From NCBI RefSeq assembly GCF_010015585.1, contig NW_022985068.1:836123-900122 (forward strand): a stretch of DNA of 64,000 nucleotides, read 5' to 3'. Positions 22,801 to 33,784 of this stretch are shown in pieces (position 1 is the stretch's first letter; every line of letters begins with the position of its first letter). A model generated the notes under the pieces. That model did not search any database and had not been told where the DNA came from. It saw only the letters and a list, made by a program, of their open reading frames with translations. Origin of the DNA: Eremomyces bilateralis CBS 781.70 (taxonomy: Eukaryota > Ascomycota > Dothideomycetes > Eremomycetales > Eremomycetaceae). A program made the translations under genes and the position numbers.

Positions 22801-25800
22801 GTTAGCAATTTCGGATCATATCTTGAAGGCCTTCGAATGAGTCCAAGATATGATGATGTTGAACTCGGAGCAATCGAAAGTGCCCGAAAGTGCTACTGCG
22901 AAGGCTTCGATCGGGTTGCTCCTTCAGCAATCCAGCGTTGCCGTAGCTGCAACCACACCACTTGCGTCACTTGCGGCCAACATCCGGAGCACGAGTACCA
23001 AGTCGTCACGACGGCGACCAATTTCCCACGGGCACCGAGTCCGCCTCCAAGCCCTAAAATAGTTGGCAAGGAGCCCAAAAAGGGTTCTGACAAACCTCCT
23101 CACGTTGAGCATTGGGATATCAACAACAGAAAGAGTGACGGGAGATTAGAACCCCATGAATTCAAGCAGACGTGGGCAAAATCGTTTCCGCTCAAGATTC
23201 GACTTACAGGATACACTGAGAACCCAACTGGCAGTATAACCTTGAGGGATCGGGTTCAACTACGGACTCGCAATGCTCTTACACAGCCCCTGTCGCTAAA
23301 GCAGATCATTCGGTCGACAAGTTGGATCGTCCAGTACGGCAATGATGACGCCCGGCTCCAAATAGTCATCAATGACCATTCCCGCATTCGGTTGTTCATC
23401 AAACCTGACCACGCGCTCCCCCTCGGTGACCCCTTGAGGCAGTTTTTGGAACTTTTCCCCGTCGCCGAGTGTCAGTTCAAGTTTGACTTCTGGAAGCCCA
23501 GCTATCGCCAGGAGTGGGAATGGTTAGAGCCATTCGATTGCCCCAGCCTAACTCCAGACAGAAATGTCCTGGAGCAGGCGCCCCCGATGCCGATCACCAT
23601 CATCGGCAAAGTCAGAGAATCGCCCTCGGCAAGGGCCCAAACGGGGATTGAGAGGTGGGCCAACGAGACAGTCCCGTCGGAACTTGAGATTGACGCCTCA
23701 AATTTCGATATGGAACAGCCCTCTTCGAGGACCCGCATCTCCGGGACGTACCGATACCTCCCCAAGTGCGGTACAGCATTCTCCTGCCTATATTCTTTAC
23801 AGGGCAGAAGCCAGGGCGAGAACGTCTTCTTTTTCTTGGAGATGTCAAAGTTCGACGGCAAGGAGGCCGATCGATTCGTGTTCTCCCCGGAGCACGAACG
23901 ACTAGACGACGGCCAAGTCCGGCCGATAATCGCCTTGCTGAACTCAGCATGGCGCCCCTGGGGTCTACCCATCCAGTCAGACCATGCACCCCATCCCCCC
24001 TCCCCCTCCCCCGACAAGATCGCGGCGATCTCTGGTGGCAGCACGATGGCCATGGATACGAGTATTGCCCCAGTACTCCGTATCCACGGAAAATGGTGCC
24101 CAATGGAGACCCGGCTGGAAGTTGTCGACTCCGCCATAACCGTAAAAGGTTATGGCCGGAGCGGCCTTTCGGACCATGACTATGGCAGCTGCGATGACCA
24201 TTTCTCCCTGGTCACAGTACGGGTGCCGCGACCGGAAGTGTGGCAACACACCAAAGCACGGTGGTACACGCTGACGGACGTTGGCATCCCGGAAGAGCTC
24301 GCGGGGAATTTCCTTTGGGCCATTCAAGCAATCCAGAGCGATTTGGGCAAGGACCCCAGACCGATCCCGATTCGAACGATCTCGAAGGAAGATCTCCCAG
24401 CTGCACTTTGTTTCACGTGTGCACCAAGTAAACCGATGACCGTCTGGAAACGCGATACAGACAGGCCGAATGCCACCATGGAATCCCTCCTCCCATATGA
24501 GGAACCCGCTGTCGCGCGTCGCTACGAGATGAAATTGAAACGGCAACCGCCACGACTGTCAGCGACGGTCAGTGAAGACGGCGACTCCCGGCTTTCAGTT
24601 CGAGTAAGCGGAAGTATTCGGCTACTCGAGCACATGGCTATATCATTACTGAGCGAGACCTTGGCTGCACCCATCAAACGGAGCCAGCTCATCGAAATGG
24701 GCACAATGTGGCGCCTCGACCCTTTCTTCGTGCCCTCCACTGACCACCACGCTCCCGTATTTACTCTTCAGAGTAACAAGGAGACAGCGCCATATGTGAA
24801 TACCGGTCTCTTCAACGGAAACCTAAAGCTGAGAGACGACCAGCAGCGATCACTCCAATGGATGCTGGAGCAGGAGCGAGGAAAGGTCTTCGAAGTCGAA
24901 GAATGGGAGGAAGCCTGCGTGCAGAAAGTGGGCTGGCGACTGTCCGTTGGAGCAAAGGCAAAGGTCCTTGTCAAGGGCGGTGTTATCGCTGACCAAGTCT
25001 CCTATGGAAAGACCATCATCTCTCTGGGTCTCATCTCCACGGACGTTGTTAAGAAACCAGACGCAAGCCAGAAGGAGTTCAAAGCCCAGCCAGCGAAGTC
25101 ACAAACTGAACCCGGCCAGGTTGATGCAACACTGGTTATATGTCCAAGCCACCTAGTCGAGCAATGGGCGGACGAAGCCAAGATCTTCCTCCCGAAAGAA
25201 TACTTTGGCGGGGAAAAGGTCCTAACGGTTAGGACGATCGGTGATCTGAGAAAGATCACTATAGCCAAAGTCCGCAACGCACGCATAATTGTCCTAAACT
25301 GGGACATCTTAACTAACAGTACATACGTGAACGACCTTGCGAAGTTCGCCGCCGTTCCGAAACCGGTCATTTACAAAGGTCGCGCCTATGCTTCCTACCA
25401 CGCGACGCTAATGACCGAATTTCAGAAAGAGGCGAGCCGGATGTGGTCTGACAAGGCCGCCTTCACGAAGGAGTTTGCAGGGAAGCGCCGTCTTGACAAG
25501 ATGAAAGAAGAGATATTTACAGGGAATCGATTCAGTGAGCCGGCACTGGACCTAAAGGACAAGTTTGTTGGAGTTCCCTTGCAGGCCTTCAAATTCAGGC
25601 GGATTATCGTGGATGAGTTCTCGTACGTGAACGAGAGGACGGATATTGAGAACCGGAAGCAGACACTGCTGATCGAGCTATCTGCTCTGGAGGCCGAAGC
25701 TCGGTGGCTCCTTTCTGGGACCCCTCCGCTATCGACCTTTGAAGATGTCAATCGCGTCGCCACACTCCTTGGCATCAGTCTAGGTGTAGCTCGATATACC

Positions 25801-27642
25801 ATGGCAGAGCTGAAGTCGAAGCAGCGCAGCCCAGGCGAGATTTTTGCGCAGTTTAAAGAAGCGCGGAGTACGATGTGGACACAGGCCCGTAACCGACAAG
25901 CGGCCAAATTCCTCGACGTATTCGTCCGACAGAATGAGGCGGACCTCTATGGGGTCGATTGTTACGAGATCATCATGCCCGTATACCTCCATCCCGACCA
26001 CAAAGCGCAATACCTTCAACGCGCGCAGCTGCTCAACATCATTGACAACAATGTCAAAACCGAGGACGACAAGATCTCCCGCTGTGAGGGACTTCTCGAT
26101 GGTATGAGCAGCCCGGCATTGGCCTTACAGCAGTCTGCGACGGTGTTCTCGGGAGAAACTCTGAGGGACATACTTTCCGCCCGGAAAAGCCAGTCCGACA
26201 AGATCTTCAATGGTAATTTCACAGGCTTCGTCAAGATAGCCTACGGTTGCTATTGCCAGGCGAATATGGCGAACAAACAGCAGAAAAGAGCCGATATGAC
26301 GGAGATCCTGCAGCGGTATGAAACATGGAAACAAGGGACCATAAAGGGTACTTACAACGACCCTGAGTGCACCCGTCGCTTCGCCTCTCTCATCAAGCAT
26401 GTGGAGTCTGGTGTAGCGGACACCAGTGTACCCGACAAAGGCGAAGAAGATGGAAAAAACCCTCTGGTTGCCGATTGGAAAAAACCCCCCATGTCAAATT
26501 TCCGCGAAGTGATTCTCCGTATTCGGAGAGCGGCCAAGGATATTGTTGAACATGAACGAGGGTTGCGCTTCGTGAGACACACGCAGCGCATGATCGAGCT
26601 CGCGCCTTATCTCCCTTCCAACGTTTCGATGGCCTGCAGCAAGTGCAGCGTGCCTACGAATATTTTACGCTTACAAGTCCTCTCTTTGTGCGGACACATC
26701 CTTTGCGACGCATGCCATGGGACCGGAACACCTACGCCTCCATGCACCATTGATGGGTGCGATGGATTCGCCCACAAGATCGTAGGCGTACGCCTCCACG
26801 ATCTTATTCCTTCCAAAAAATACCAAGTTCATCCGTTCTCAGGCAAATACGGGGAAAAGTTGTGCAGAGTTGGCCAATTGATCGAAATGTTTAAAGACGA
26901 CAAGATTCTGCTCTTCGTGAGCACTACACGTCAACGCGATGAAGCCGTTCGCGTCCTCGATTTCCTCCAGATTGGTCACCTCACTCTGTCTTCTGAGGCC
27001 CCGTCGAGTGACTCTGCAAGGAAGAAGAAGGCTGGCATTAGCGAGATGATGAAGGACGCAGACGAGAAGCTCGCTCATTTCAAAACAGAGCCCGAGATGA
27101 GAGTCCTGATTCTAAACCAAGGCGACGAATGTGTGGCCGGCGCCAACCTTACCGAGGCACGCCACATCATCTTCCTTTGTCCCGTGTTGGCCTCGACTCA
27201 GCAGGAGTACCGAATGCAAATGTGCCAGGCCATTGGCCGGAGCAGACGATATGGCCAGAAAAATAAAATTTTCGTCTGGAGATTCGTCTCCTTACAAACC
27301 ATTGATGTTGACATCCTGGAGCATAGGGAGCATCGTACGCGGGTTGTGCGGTCTCTTGAGGAAGCGGTCAACCCGGCAAGCTTTGCTATTTCTCCTCACC
27401 CAGCTGACATTCATGCACCTCTACAAGAGCCAGGCTTCAACGAGAAGGTCGGAAGCGTCCTCGAATTAGTGTCGAAGAAGGTGAAGATACCGGATCCGAA
27501 AGATGCGACGAAAACGGTGGAGGTGATAGAGTCTCGCTATGAACTCAACCGGAGTGCGAGGGAAAGGGAGAGCGACGGTGTAGTCCGAAGAATTGGAAAC
27601 TTCGCTTCAGCTATCAAACTGACTGCCACATTCTCGGAGTGA
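19822..27642 (+). CDS. DNMT5: DNMT5-type cytosine-5 DNA methyltransferase with RING and SNF2 ATPase domains
   Basis: Two exons, 19822-20167 and 21119-27642, give 2,289 residues. Residues 1-161 are a low-complexity basic/acidic tail. Methyltransferase motifs follow: I (TMCSGTESP, about 191), IV (GFSCVDFSNL with catalytic Cys283), VI (VENVSG, about 323), VIII (HTRQRGYG, about 360) and X (LAGNAMSTT, about 573). A cysteine cluster lies at about 707-742 (CYCE...CRSCNHTTCVTCGQH). A SNF2 ATPase begins near 1404 with GVIADQVSYGKT and has IIVDEFSY near 1611. A RING-like finger lies at about 1954-2003 (CSKCSV...LCGHILCDACHG), and helicase motif VI is CQAIGRSRRYGQ near 2150. This order is that of fungal DNMT5, an ATP-dependent CG maintenance methyltransferase in Cryptococcus. 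The chromodomain of the Cryptococcus protein is not seen. The 951-nt intron is unusually long; its ends (GTAAGC...TATAG) preserve the frame. Confidence 0.93.
20168..21118 (+). other. Unusually long intron (951 nt) in the DNMT5 gene
   Basis: The donor GTAAGC at 20168 and acceptor ATATAG at 21118 join SAG to DDSGSVDG in frame. Translation of the interior in all frames shows no chromodomain or other recognisable exon, and both strands carry stops. It could contain an unrecognised short exon or inserted DNA; no terminal repeats were seen by eye. Confidence 0.6.
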
Positions 27643-29714
27643 AGACACAACGTTGATCACGGCGAGAAAGGAGATTACGGGGAGCGGGGTCCCTTTTGCT
27701 TTCATTGTACGGTTCGTCTGCTTGCTTCACGACCGCAGTCCTGTATATCCACCGCCTATCGAGGCCATGGTGTGATGTTGGCGTGTCGGCCAACACTTGC
27801 CCTTGTTTCCCTATCGACCGGAGACGTGGATGGCGACGATGGTATTGCACCTAGCCATAGAAGATAACCGAACCTGAGAGGCTCCTGCAGTGGCCGGGGA
27901 ACCACTGTGCATGCAAGGTATCGGAAGACGAGAGATGCTACTGAGCTACAAGCATGAGAGACCCTACAGTGGGCTAGGGAACCGCTGTGCATGTGAGGAA
28001 TCGGTATCTATATGTGCCAGAGCATGAAGGTGAGCTATTGGCCCGGGGGACTCCTGCAGTGGGTTGGAGAACCGCTGTGCATGTGAGGAACCGGTGTCCA
28101 GACACACGGGGGCGAGTTTTACGGAAGAAAGGGATTGAGAAAGAGGACCGAAGACCTGAGAGGCTTCTGCAGTGGCATGGGGAACCATTGCGCATGCGAG
28201 ATATCGGACGTCTGATGAAAATCTTGTTGGTTGCCGGCCCGAGAGACTCCTGCAGTGGGTTGAGGAACCGCTGCGCATGCGAGGAATCGGTGTCCGGATG
28301 CGCCAGTGACGGCCGGGACAACGATTCACGGTAGAGGGATAGGACCCATGGGGGCACGGAAATCAAAAGCTGGAGGGACGATGTTCAGAACGAGTGGCTG
28401 TGTTCACTACGCCATGGCAACGGTTGGAAGGTCACCTGCCCGAGAAGCACTCGAGGATATGACACGATTGACCAGCCACTATTGGCCTCGTGGCGTGGAC
28501 GGACGCAACTAGATCCAAGAGCCGTCATGACGACAGGAGATTTGGGCGGGTTTCTCGCTATTCCGACCACTCCGCAAACAGCTCGCACGGCACCATCGAA
28601 ACGAAGCCGAAGAATGCCTCACATGATCATTCAAGACAGATATTCCGATACTTCTAAAGGCTTACGCGATGCGTTTCCTTTTTCCGGCAATCTCCATCGG
28701 GAGCGCCTCGCGGACCGACTCGGCAACATCGACATTGCAACTCTCGGGGAACACGCCAAGGGAGAATGCTTCGGATCTGGAAAGCTCTTCGGTCTTCACG
28801 GAGGCAACGAGAGACATCGACCATGAATCACAATAAGCTGGAGAGCACTGGCACTACTTGGCAAGGTTGAATGTATATCAATGCCATAGTGTAGAGGACG
28901 ATATCGGACGATCGGATATTCCTGTGCCGTCAATACGCACCATGAAGGTACTCAGATCCCGTCTGCCTTGCTGTGCCTTGCCATTGCCATAAGTCATGGA
29001 ATCCTGTTCTGCCAATCGACTATCAAACCGCACTAACCACTACTTGAACAAGCCAAGCCTAATTCGATGGACGTGCTTACTATTCATTCATATCGTGATA
29101 TCGGACAAAGACTCTCATTCGCTAATTTCCGGAGGCGTGAGAACCGGCAGTGCCCAGTGGGGATATCCAAATTGCAAGCTAGTGAGATAGTCACGTGCGG
29201 GTGCAGCACAGCCCACCCGCCCCGCGTCTGGGCAGCCCGGACTAAACTCCATTCGGCATCGACCGTCTTCATCATGGTTTCCACAAGGCTCAGTATTGGG
29301 CGCTCGTACATTGTAGGGAGGCGCATCCCGGTCAAACATCACCACGTTCCTTCCGTTGGATCCGCATTCACAGCTTCATGGAGTGGCCTGACGACACCAC
29401 AGTACATGCATCCAGTAACCGTTGGAGACGCTTCATCTATTAAGCTCCCTCCATCCGCCGTTCAACTTTCGCTTTCGCTCTGCATTCATTCCTCAACCCG
29501 AAATCCTTCGATCGCTGTTGAGACTTATACGACATTGTTTGGAGTGAGCATTCTTCCACATCTCTCGAGGGCGTGAGCATTCAGCATTGCAGCACCAACT
29601 CACCTTGAAACAATAAAAGTGTCACACAAAGCCGCTTCCACTCGAAGCCTTCTCGCACCCACATCCGCATCGTCTCACCGACAATCTTCCATTGAATCGT
29701 CAATTCCAGTAGTC
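27643..29714. other. Intergenic region after DNMT5, with repeat array
   Basis: Apart from the repeat array at 27873-28296 nothing is recognised. Open frames within it are short and do not keep one frame across the repeats. The last few hundred bases should hold the promoter and 5' UTR of the stomatin-like gene; a CACGTG hexamer occurs near 29192. Confidence 0.5.
27873..28296. repeat. Degenerate array of five ~52-bp units, two subtypes
   Basis: Units lie at about 27873-27924, 27955-28007, 28045-28099, 28155-28208 and 28239-28296. Each has a core CTCCTGCAGTGG, then GGAACCRCTG, then YGCATGYGAG and a TCGG end. Units 1 and 4 share one subtype (CCTGAGAGGCT start, GGGGAACCA, ATATCGG or GTATCGG end). 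Units 2, 3 and 5 share another (GAACCGCTG, GAGGAAYCGGT). The 1-to-4 and 2-to-5 offsets are both about 283 bp, suggesting that a longer block was duplicated. The unit-to-unit spacing varies from 82 to 110 bp and the reading frame is not kept, so the array is probably non-coding. Confidence 0.8.
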
Positions 29715-30881
29715 ATGGCCTCCAACACTGGCAAAGGACGCGACGCCGGCGATTCGATCAACGGCGCTCCCGCCACTCGTGAACCCGAGCCGCTCATCAA
29801 GGTGCAACCTCCGCGCCGTGAAGACCTACAGCCCTCGTACGCGCAGGACATCCATCCCGACACAGAGGATGCATCGGCACATGGCTGGTATGGTGGCATG
29901 GTCGACGCTTTCGGACAGGTTATTGGTACCCTGGGTGCCGTTCCGTGCTGCCCCTTCCCGAATCCGTATCGACCTGTCAACCAGGGCAACGTGGGCTTGG
30001 TGACCAAGTTCGGCCGATTCGCCAGGGCGGTTGATCCAGGTCTTGTTAAGGTCAATGTATTGAGCGAGAAGATCATTCAGGTGGACGTCAAGATTCAGAT
30101 TGTCGGTATGTGTTTGCGATGCGAAGCTGGTTGATATGCCCAAAGCTGATTGAACCTACAGAGGTCCCGCAACAGGTCTGTATGACCAAAGACAACGTCT
30201 CTCTCTACCTCACGTCCGTCATCTACTACCGTATCACTTCGCCTCACAAGGCCGCCTTCGGCATCAGCAACATCCGCCAAGCTCTCGTCGAACGCACACA
30301 AACCACGCTGCGTCACGTCGTCGGTGCTCGCCTGCTTCAAGACGTCATCGAACGCCGTGAGGAGATCGCGCAAGACATCCGCAGCATCGTCGAGGAAATC
30401 GCGGCCGGCTGGGGCGTGGACGTGGAAAGTATGCTCATCAAGGATCTGATTTTCAGCCAAGACCTCCAAGACTCGCTGTCCATGGCGGCGCAGAGCAAGC
30501 GAACGGGAGAAGCCAAGGTCATCGCCGCGCGTGCGGAAGTCGAGAGCGCCAAGTTGATGAGGCAGGCCGCCGATATCTTGTCCAGCGCACCGGCCATGCA
30601 GATTCGATACCTCGAGGCCATGCAGCAGATGGCAAAATCTGCCAATAGATAAGTCCCTTCGCTTCCTCAACACACCCCTGCATGCTAACTTTCTTTGTAC
30701 TAAGGTGATCTTTTTGCCGTCCAGCAACCAAGGCGTCACGGAACAGATGACTCGCCTTGCCGATGGCCCTGAAGGGAGCAATTATGGAGGTGGTGAAGGC
30801 AGCAGTGCCGCGCAGGAATATGGACATGGGAATGATGGGATGCAAAGGGCGATCAACTCGGCTGTCATTGAACGCATGTAG
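29715..30881 (+). CDS. Stomatin-like SPFH (band 7) protein
   Basis: Three exons, 29715-30105, 30162-30648 and 30701-30881, give 352 residues. The N-terminal 75 residues are hydrophilic. A hydrophobic/Cys membrane-associating segment follows (VIGTLGAVPCCPFPNPYRPV), then the SPFH domain with GNVGLVTKFGRFARAVDPGL, VDVKIQIVEVPQQVCMTKDN and YYRITSPHKAAFGISNIRQA, and the helical TTLRHVVGARLLQDVI and RTGEAKVIAARAEVESAKL. Stomatins form oligomeric membrane scaffolds; fungal members affect polarity and plasma-membrane domains. The last intron appears to be AT-AC: reading through gives a stop after AKSANR, whereas AT-AC splicing restores KSANSKVIFLP, matching the conserved stomatin C-terminal NS-x-[IV]-[IV]-F pattern. 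Translation upstream of 29715 in the same frame has only a GTG start and is not included. Confidence 0.9.
30649..30700 (+). other. Putative AT-AC intron (52 nt) in the stomatin-like gene
   Basis: The intron begins ATAAGTCC and ends TTTGTAC, with a consensus branch site GCTAACT whose branch A lies 12 nt before the end. The only GT near the donor lies after an in-frame TAA. AT-AC splicing gives an in-frame join AG|T producing NSKVIFLP. The donor resembles the U2-type GTAAGT with G1 changed to A rather than the U12 donor ATATCCTT. Confidence 0.75.
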
Positions 30882-31401
30882 AGAAAGTTCTACAACTGCG
30901 ATCGTTTGGCGGCTGCGGAAAGGGAATGGAGCTGGGAATCTGGGTTTCTTTCTGTTTTAATAATGTTTGGGCTGCTTCGGGAAATTTGGTGTTCATATTT
31001 GGGGCACTCGTAGCGATGGGAATCGGGGAGACAGGACGCGGAGATTGATCTCGTTGTCGCCATTCCTCTCATCAGTCGTTTCAGATACCCAATTGCAACT
31101 CGGATTTTCGTTCGTCACACAAATCAGATCCTTTGCTTTCATGACATGCGTCTCAATTGACTAGATATCGCAGCCGTCGGCACTTCTCTGGCGAAGCGTG
31201 ATGGATATCGGCGCTTCGGTTCACATACACACAATGGACCTGCAGCATTGATTCATCTGGCGCTCAGACACGGATGCTTCGCCAGTTCATGTGCATTTCA
31301 ACCAGCTACATAATGCATATTTTTCGTGAAAGCAGACCCGATGATCGCAGTAATGCCAGCCGTTCCACGCCCATGATGAAAGGAAATCCTTATCGAATCC
31401 T
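30882..31401. other. Intergenic region between convergent stomatin-like and eL27 genes
   Basis: A 520-bp stretch holding two 3' UTRs. No gene or repeat is seen. Confidence 0.5.
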
Positions 31402-32043
31402 TTAGAACCCTGATCATCCGTTAATATTCCACCCATAAAATTCACGGGGGGCGGAAAACACTTACGCAACGCAGTGAAGAACCACCGGTTCTTCCCACTC
31501 TGGTACCGCTCCTCCAACGTCTTCTTGATGTTCTTCTTTGCCTCCTCCCGTTGGCTCACCTCCTTGAACGTGTCGTTGTTGACGGCGCCCTTCAGGCCCT
31601 CGAGGTCCAGGGTGTAACGGGTCGGCATCAGGTGGTTGTAGTTGATGACCTTGATGAACGGCTTGACCTTGGAGCGGCGGGTGACGCGGGCAGCGGACAT
31701 GCGGCGGGTGACTTTGGATGGGTAGCGCTCGATGCCGGCGACGAGGGCGTGCGGGAAGGGGTGGGACTTGTTGCCTGAGTCTTGGGGCTGGATGATCACG
31801 ACCTGGAGGGCGCGCTGTTAGAACACTGATGGCTTCATCGTCTCGTTTCTGCGTTCATCGACTCTGGGGAATATTTCCCGGTCCGCGGGTTCGCACGGCG
31901 TCATGAGGGAGTGTTCGGTGCGTACCTTCTTGCCGGCATATCGTCCTCTTGTGACAATGGCCACACGGCCAACTTTCATGACTATCGCACGGCGTTAGCA
32001 ATTTTCCTCATGCAATCGATACATCGTCAAACTTACACTTCAT
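31402..32043 (-). CDS. RPL27: 60S ribosomal protein eL27
   Basis: Four exons (32043-32037, 31981-31926, 31802-31466, 31409-31402) give 135 residues, the expected eL27 length. The first coding exon is only 7 nt (ATGAAGT) and the last only 8 nt (GGTTCTAA). The spliced start [20 protein letters not shown] and the end [11 protein letters not shown] fit the family; without the terminal introns the protein would lose MKF and end in unrelated residues. Further signatures are [20 protein letters not shown] and [19 protein letters not shown]. The protein belongs to the large ribosomal subunit. It is divergent from RPN6 over 351 bp. All introns are GT-AG, with lengths of 55, 123 and 56 nt. Confidence 0.96.
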
Positions 32044-32394
32044 TTCTGCGTCGTGTGCGATGTGCAGAAAGAAGAATGTTGCTCCAATCACCAGGTTCGA
32101 AGTTCGTTGATGTCAAATTCGCTTGAGAGATTGGGAAATGTGTGTGGAAAAACGAGCGCCCCGACATCCGACGCGCTAGACTGCTTTGGGACTAGCGCAT
32201 CCATCCCCATCGTCCGTCGCTCCTTCCAGGTTCATCTACTCCATCGTCACCTTTTGATGCCTTGACATTGGACCTGCAGCTGCGTGTTATTTGCTTGAAC
32301 AACTCTACATTTTCTCTCTCACACGACCATACTCATCACCTTCTCCCCTCAGCCACCGTGCCCTACAGTCCCCGATCCACACTAACTCTCCACG
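32044..32394. promoter_or_regulatory. Divergent promoter shared by eL27 and RPN6
   Basis: Only 351 bp separate the two start codons, so both 5' UTRs and core promoters lie here. The RPN6 side is strongly C/T-rich just before its ATG (CTCTCTCACACG, CACCTTCTCCCC), as is common for highly expressed fungal genes. No specific factor site is identified with confidence. Confidence 0.6.
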
Positions 32395-33784
32395 ATGCCT
32401 GCAGCGACCACGTCCGGCTCGGCGGACACCCCGAAGCTCACCGAAGCGCAGTCGCTGGCCAAGAGCTCGCCCGAAAAGGCCGAGGCCATCTACAAAGATG
32501 TGCTATCACGGCATCCCGGGTCAAGCGAAGCGGCTATGAAAACGTTCGAGTCGGCGTTAATAGGCTTGGGCGGGCTGTACCGCGACCAGAATAAGGCGAA
32601 CGAGCTGGCCGAGTTGGTCGGGCAAACACGAGATTCGCTCAGTGGGTTCGCGAAGGCGAAGACGGCGAAATTAGGTATGTGATTCACGATGGCTGGTCGG
32701 CTATGGAGACTATTGGCACGACCTTCTTATTATCTCGTCGGCGGATGCGTCTATATACTGACAGCCTGGGTCAACAGTTCGCCAACTACTCGATCTCTTC
32801 AGCGGGATCCCCAAATCACTCGAAATCCAAATCGCCATCACACGCTCATGCATCGACTGGGCCAACCGCGAACGCCGGTCCTTCCTCCGCCAGTCCCTGG
32901 AAACCCGCCTCGTCGCCCTCTACATGGAGAAGAAAACCTACTTCGAAGCCCTCCAACTCGTCAACACCCTCCTACGCGAACTCAAGCGCCTCGACGACAA
33001 GCTCATGCTCGTCGAGGTCCAACTCTTGGAATCCCGCATCTACCATGCCTTGGGCAACGTGCCGAAAGGGCGGGCAGCGTTGACGAGCGCCCGGACATCG
33101 GCGGCGAGCGTATACACGCCCCCGGCTCTGCAGGCGGCGCTGGACATGCAGAGCGGGATGCTCCACGCCGAAGACAAGGACTTTTCCACGGCGTTCAGCT
33201 ATTTCGTTGAGGCGTTGGAGGGCTACCACGCGCAGGAGGACAAGCAGAAGGCCACAGCGGCACTGCAATACATGCTGCTCTGCAAAGTGATGCTGAACGC
33301 CGGCAACGACGTCTCCTCGATCCTGCTCTCGAAGCACGCGGTGCGGTACGCCGGGCCCGGGCTGGACGCGATGAAGGCGGTGGCGCGCGCGCACGAGAAC
33401 CGCAGCCTGGAGGAGTACGAGAAGGCGCTGACGAAGTTCCGCTGGAACCTCGGGGCCGACCGGTTCGTCGCCAGCCACCTCGCGCACCTCTACGACGCGA
33501 TGCTGGAGCAGAATTTGGTGAAGCTCATCGAGCCGTACAGTCGAGTGGAGATCGCGCACGTCGCGAAGCAGGTGGGGCTGGACACGCACCAGGTGGAGCG
33601 GAAGCTAAGCCAGATGATCCTGGATAAGGTGATCGTGGGCGTGCTAGATCAGGGAACGAAGTGTCTGATTGTGTACGACGAGGGAGAGCGGGATGGGGGT
33701 TACGACGCGGCGCTGGAGACGATCGAGAAGTTGAGCAACGTGGTGGACGTGCTGTACACCAACCAGGCTTCCATGTTGGAGTGA
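32395..33784 (+). CDS. RPN6: 26S proteasome regulatory subunit RPN6 (PSMD11)
   Basis: Two exons, 32395-32674 and 32778-33784, give 428 residues, as in the family. RPN6 is a lid subunit that clamps the 20S core to the 19S particle. The N-terminal helical repeats include LAKSSPEKAEAIYKDVL. The splice joins KTAKL|VRQLLDLFSGIP, and family strings FLRQSLETRLVALYMEKKTY, RELKRLDDKLMLVEVQLLES and SASVYTPP-like ARTSAASVYTPPALQAALD follow. The C-terminal PCI/winged-helix part has RVEIAHVAKQVGLDTHQVER, KLSQMILDKVIVGVLDQGT and the terminal LSNVVDVLYTNQASMLE helix. It is divergent from eL27. No oddity was seen. Confidence 0.97.

Noticed and set aside
27756-28366. Minus-strand frames with repeated peptide phrases across the repeat array
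   Set aside because: The phrases occur in different frames from unit to unit, so the repeats are better explained as non-coding DNA.
29619-29714. N-terminal extension of the stomatin-like protein
   Set aside because: The frame is open upstream but begins with GTG, not ATG; the ATG at 29715 is the first plausible start.
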